From: Bacteroidaceae bacterium | GTDB taxonomy: Bacteria > Bacteroidota > Bacteroidia > Bacteroidales > Bacteroidaceae | Direction: 5' to 3' | Length of the DNA stretch: 7,461 bases | NCBI GenBank assembly: GCA_023227685.1 | Contig: JALNVG010000121.1 | Location: 1 to 7,461 of the forward strand | Shown here: positions 6,778 through 7,461 of the stretch, piece by piece | Numbering within the stretch: the first letter of the stretch is position 1 | How the letters are laid out: the number at the start of each line of letters is the position of its first letter | Position numbers and translations under genes: made by a program | Notes under the pieces: model-generated | What the model was told of the DNA's origin: nothing | Database searches by the model: none | The model's input: only the letters and a program-made list of their open reading frames with translations

Positions 6778-7461
6778 ATGAAAACCAAAAAAAAATTATT
6801 ATTCACCTTTATTCTTTTCTTGTTGTCGGCCTTGAATCTTTCCGACTTTTCAAACCTTGCTGCAAAAGAAAAAGTTATTAATACTGATCGCGAACAGTGG
6901 TGCAACGTGCTATACCGAATGGCTGCTCCGGTGCTAAGCAATATGAGTACAGGCAAGTTACAGCAAAATATGATGGTTGAACTAAGTCCTACATGGGACG
7001 GGCGTAACAAAAAAGTAACCTATATGGAATGTTTCGGTCGATTAATGGCCGGACTTGCCCCATGGCTCACCTTACCCGATGATAATACGGCAGAAGGCAA
7101 ACAACGAAAACAACTTCGTGAATGGGCACTTAAAAGTTACGCACAGGCAGTCGACCCTTCAAGTCCCGATTATTTACTTTGGCGAAATGAAGGACAGCCT
7201 CTGGTTGATGCAGCTTATATCGCCGAAAGTTTTCTGCGTGGATACAATGCCTTATGGATGCCACTCGATAGTTTGACTAAACAACGGTATATTAAAGAAT
7301 TCCAACTGCTACGCAGAGTTACTCCACCTTATACGAATTGGCTACTTTTCATGTCTACCGTAGAATGTTTCTTAAACAAAGCTGGCGCACAAAGTGACTA
7401 TTACCGCATCAGTTCAGCTCTTCAAAAAATAGAAGAATGGTACATGGGCGACGGCTGGTAC
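6778..7461 (+). CDS. DUF2264 protein (possible GH154-type beta-glucuronidase), N-terminal part
   Basis: The frame is open from the ATG at 6778 to the right edge: 228 codons with no stop, so the C-terminal part is missing. A signal peptide (lysine-rich start, hydrophobic 8-20, cleavage probably near A28-A29) indicates export; no lipobox is seen. The mature N-terminus resembles DUF2264 (PF10022): a helical region with YMECFGRLMAGLAPWL (82-97), LREWALKSY (113-121), QPLVDAAYIAESFLRGYNALW (140-160), FQLLRRVTPPYTNWLLF (175-191) and EEWYMGDGWY (219-228). The repeated helical hairpins fit an (alpha/alpha)-barrel. From memory, a DUF2264 member of a Bacteroides arabinogalactan locus was described as an exo-beta-glucuronidase founding GH154; that activity is an inference here. 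The divergent GH105 neighbour would process unsaturated uronic acid, so uronic acid removal would be a shared theme. The start is supported by the signal peptide; there is no clear ribosome binding site. Confidence 0.82.
   Translation, partial: MKTKKKLLFTFILFLLSALNLSDFSNLAAKEKVINTDREQWCNVLYRMAAPVLSNMSTGKLQQNMMVELSPTWDGRNKKVTYMECFGRLMAGLAPWLTLPDDNTAEGKQRKQLREWALKSYAQAVDPSSPDYLLWRNEGQPLVDAAYIAESFLRGYNALWMPLDSLTKQRYIKEFQLLRRVTPPYTNWLLFMSTVECFLNKAGAQSDYYRISSALQKIEEWYMGDGWY

Noticed and set aside
6759..7010. 83-codon minus-strand frame overlapping the DUF2264 start
   Set aside because: Antisense to the signal peptide and N-terminal domain of the DUF2264 gene, with no own support.

Overview
The window looks like part of a glycan-degradation locus (polysaccharide utilization locus type) from a Bacteroidota bacterium, most like Bacteroides or Parabacteroides. 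The reasons are AT-rich spacers with little Shine-Dalgarno signal, -7-like TAnnTTTG boxes, tightly packed genes for exported enzymes, and the enzyme families themselves (GH92, GH89, GH105/88, DUF2264). No SusC/SusD pair, transporter, sulfatase, regulator, RNA gene, mobile element or CRISPR array is visible, so this is an enzyme-only slice of a larger locus.

Layout, right to left on the minus strand: a GH105/GH88-type unsaturated glucuronyl hydrolase lipoprotein (5223-6344) ends in a clear intrinsic terminator (5162-5201). A three-gene cluster follows, with gaps of 11 and 17 nt: a GH92 alpha-mannosidase-like enzyme (2716-5055), an unrecognised 200-residue secreted protein (2102-2704), and a GH89 alpha-N-acetylglucosaminidase (start at 2084, running off the left edge with perhaps 25-40 residues missing). 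On the plus strand, divergent from GH105 across a 433-bp AT-rich spacer, is the N-terminal part of a DUF2264 protein (6778 to the right edge). That family has been linked to beta-glucuronidase activity (GH154).

All five proteins begin with export signals. GH105 has a lipobox without an acidic surface-export signal; the others look like signal peptidase I substrates. A periplasmic set of exo-acting enzymes is the simplest reading. Together they could remove terminal uronic acid (saturated or lyase-generated), alpha-mannose and alpha-GlcNAc, which fits an acidic heteroglycan containing GlcA, Man and GlcNAc. The exact substrate cannot be fixed from this window. The least explained item is the small secreted protein between the two exo-glycosidases.
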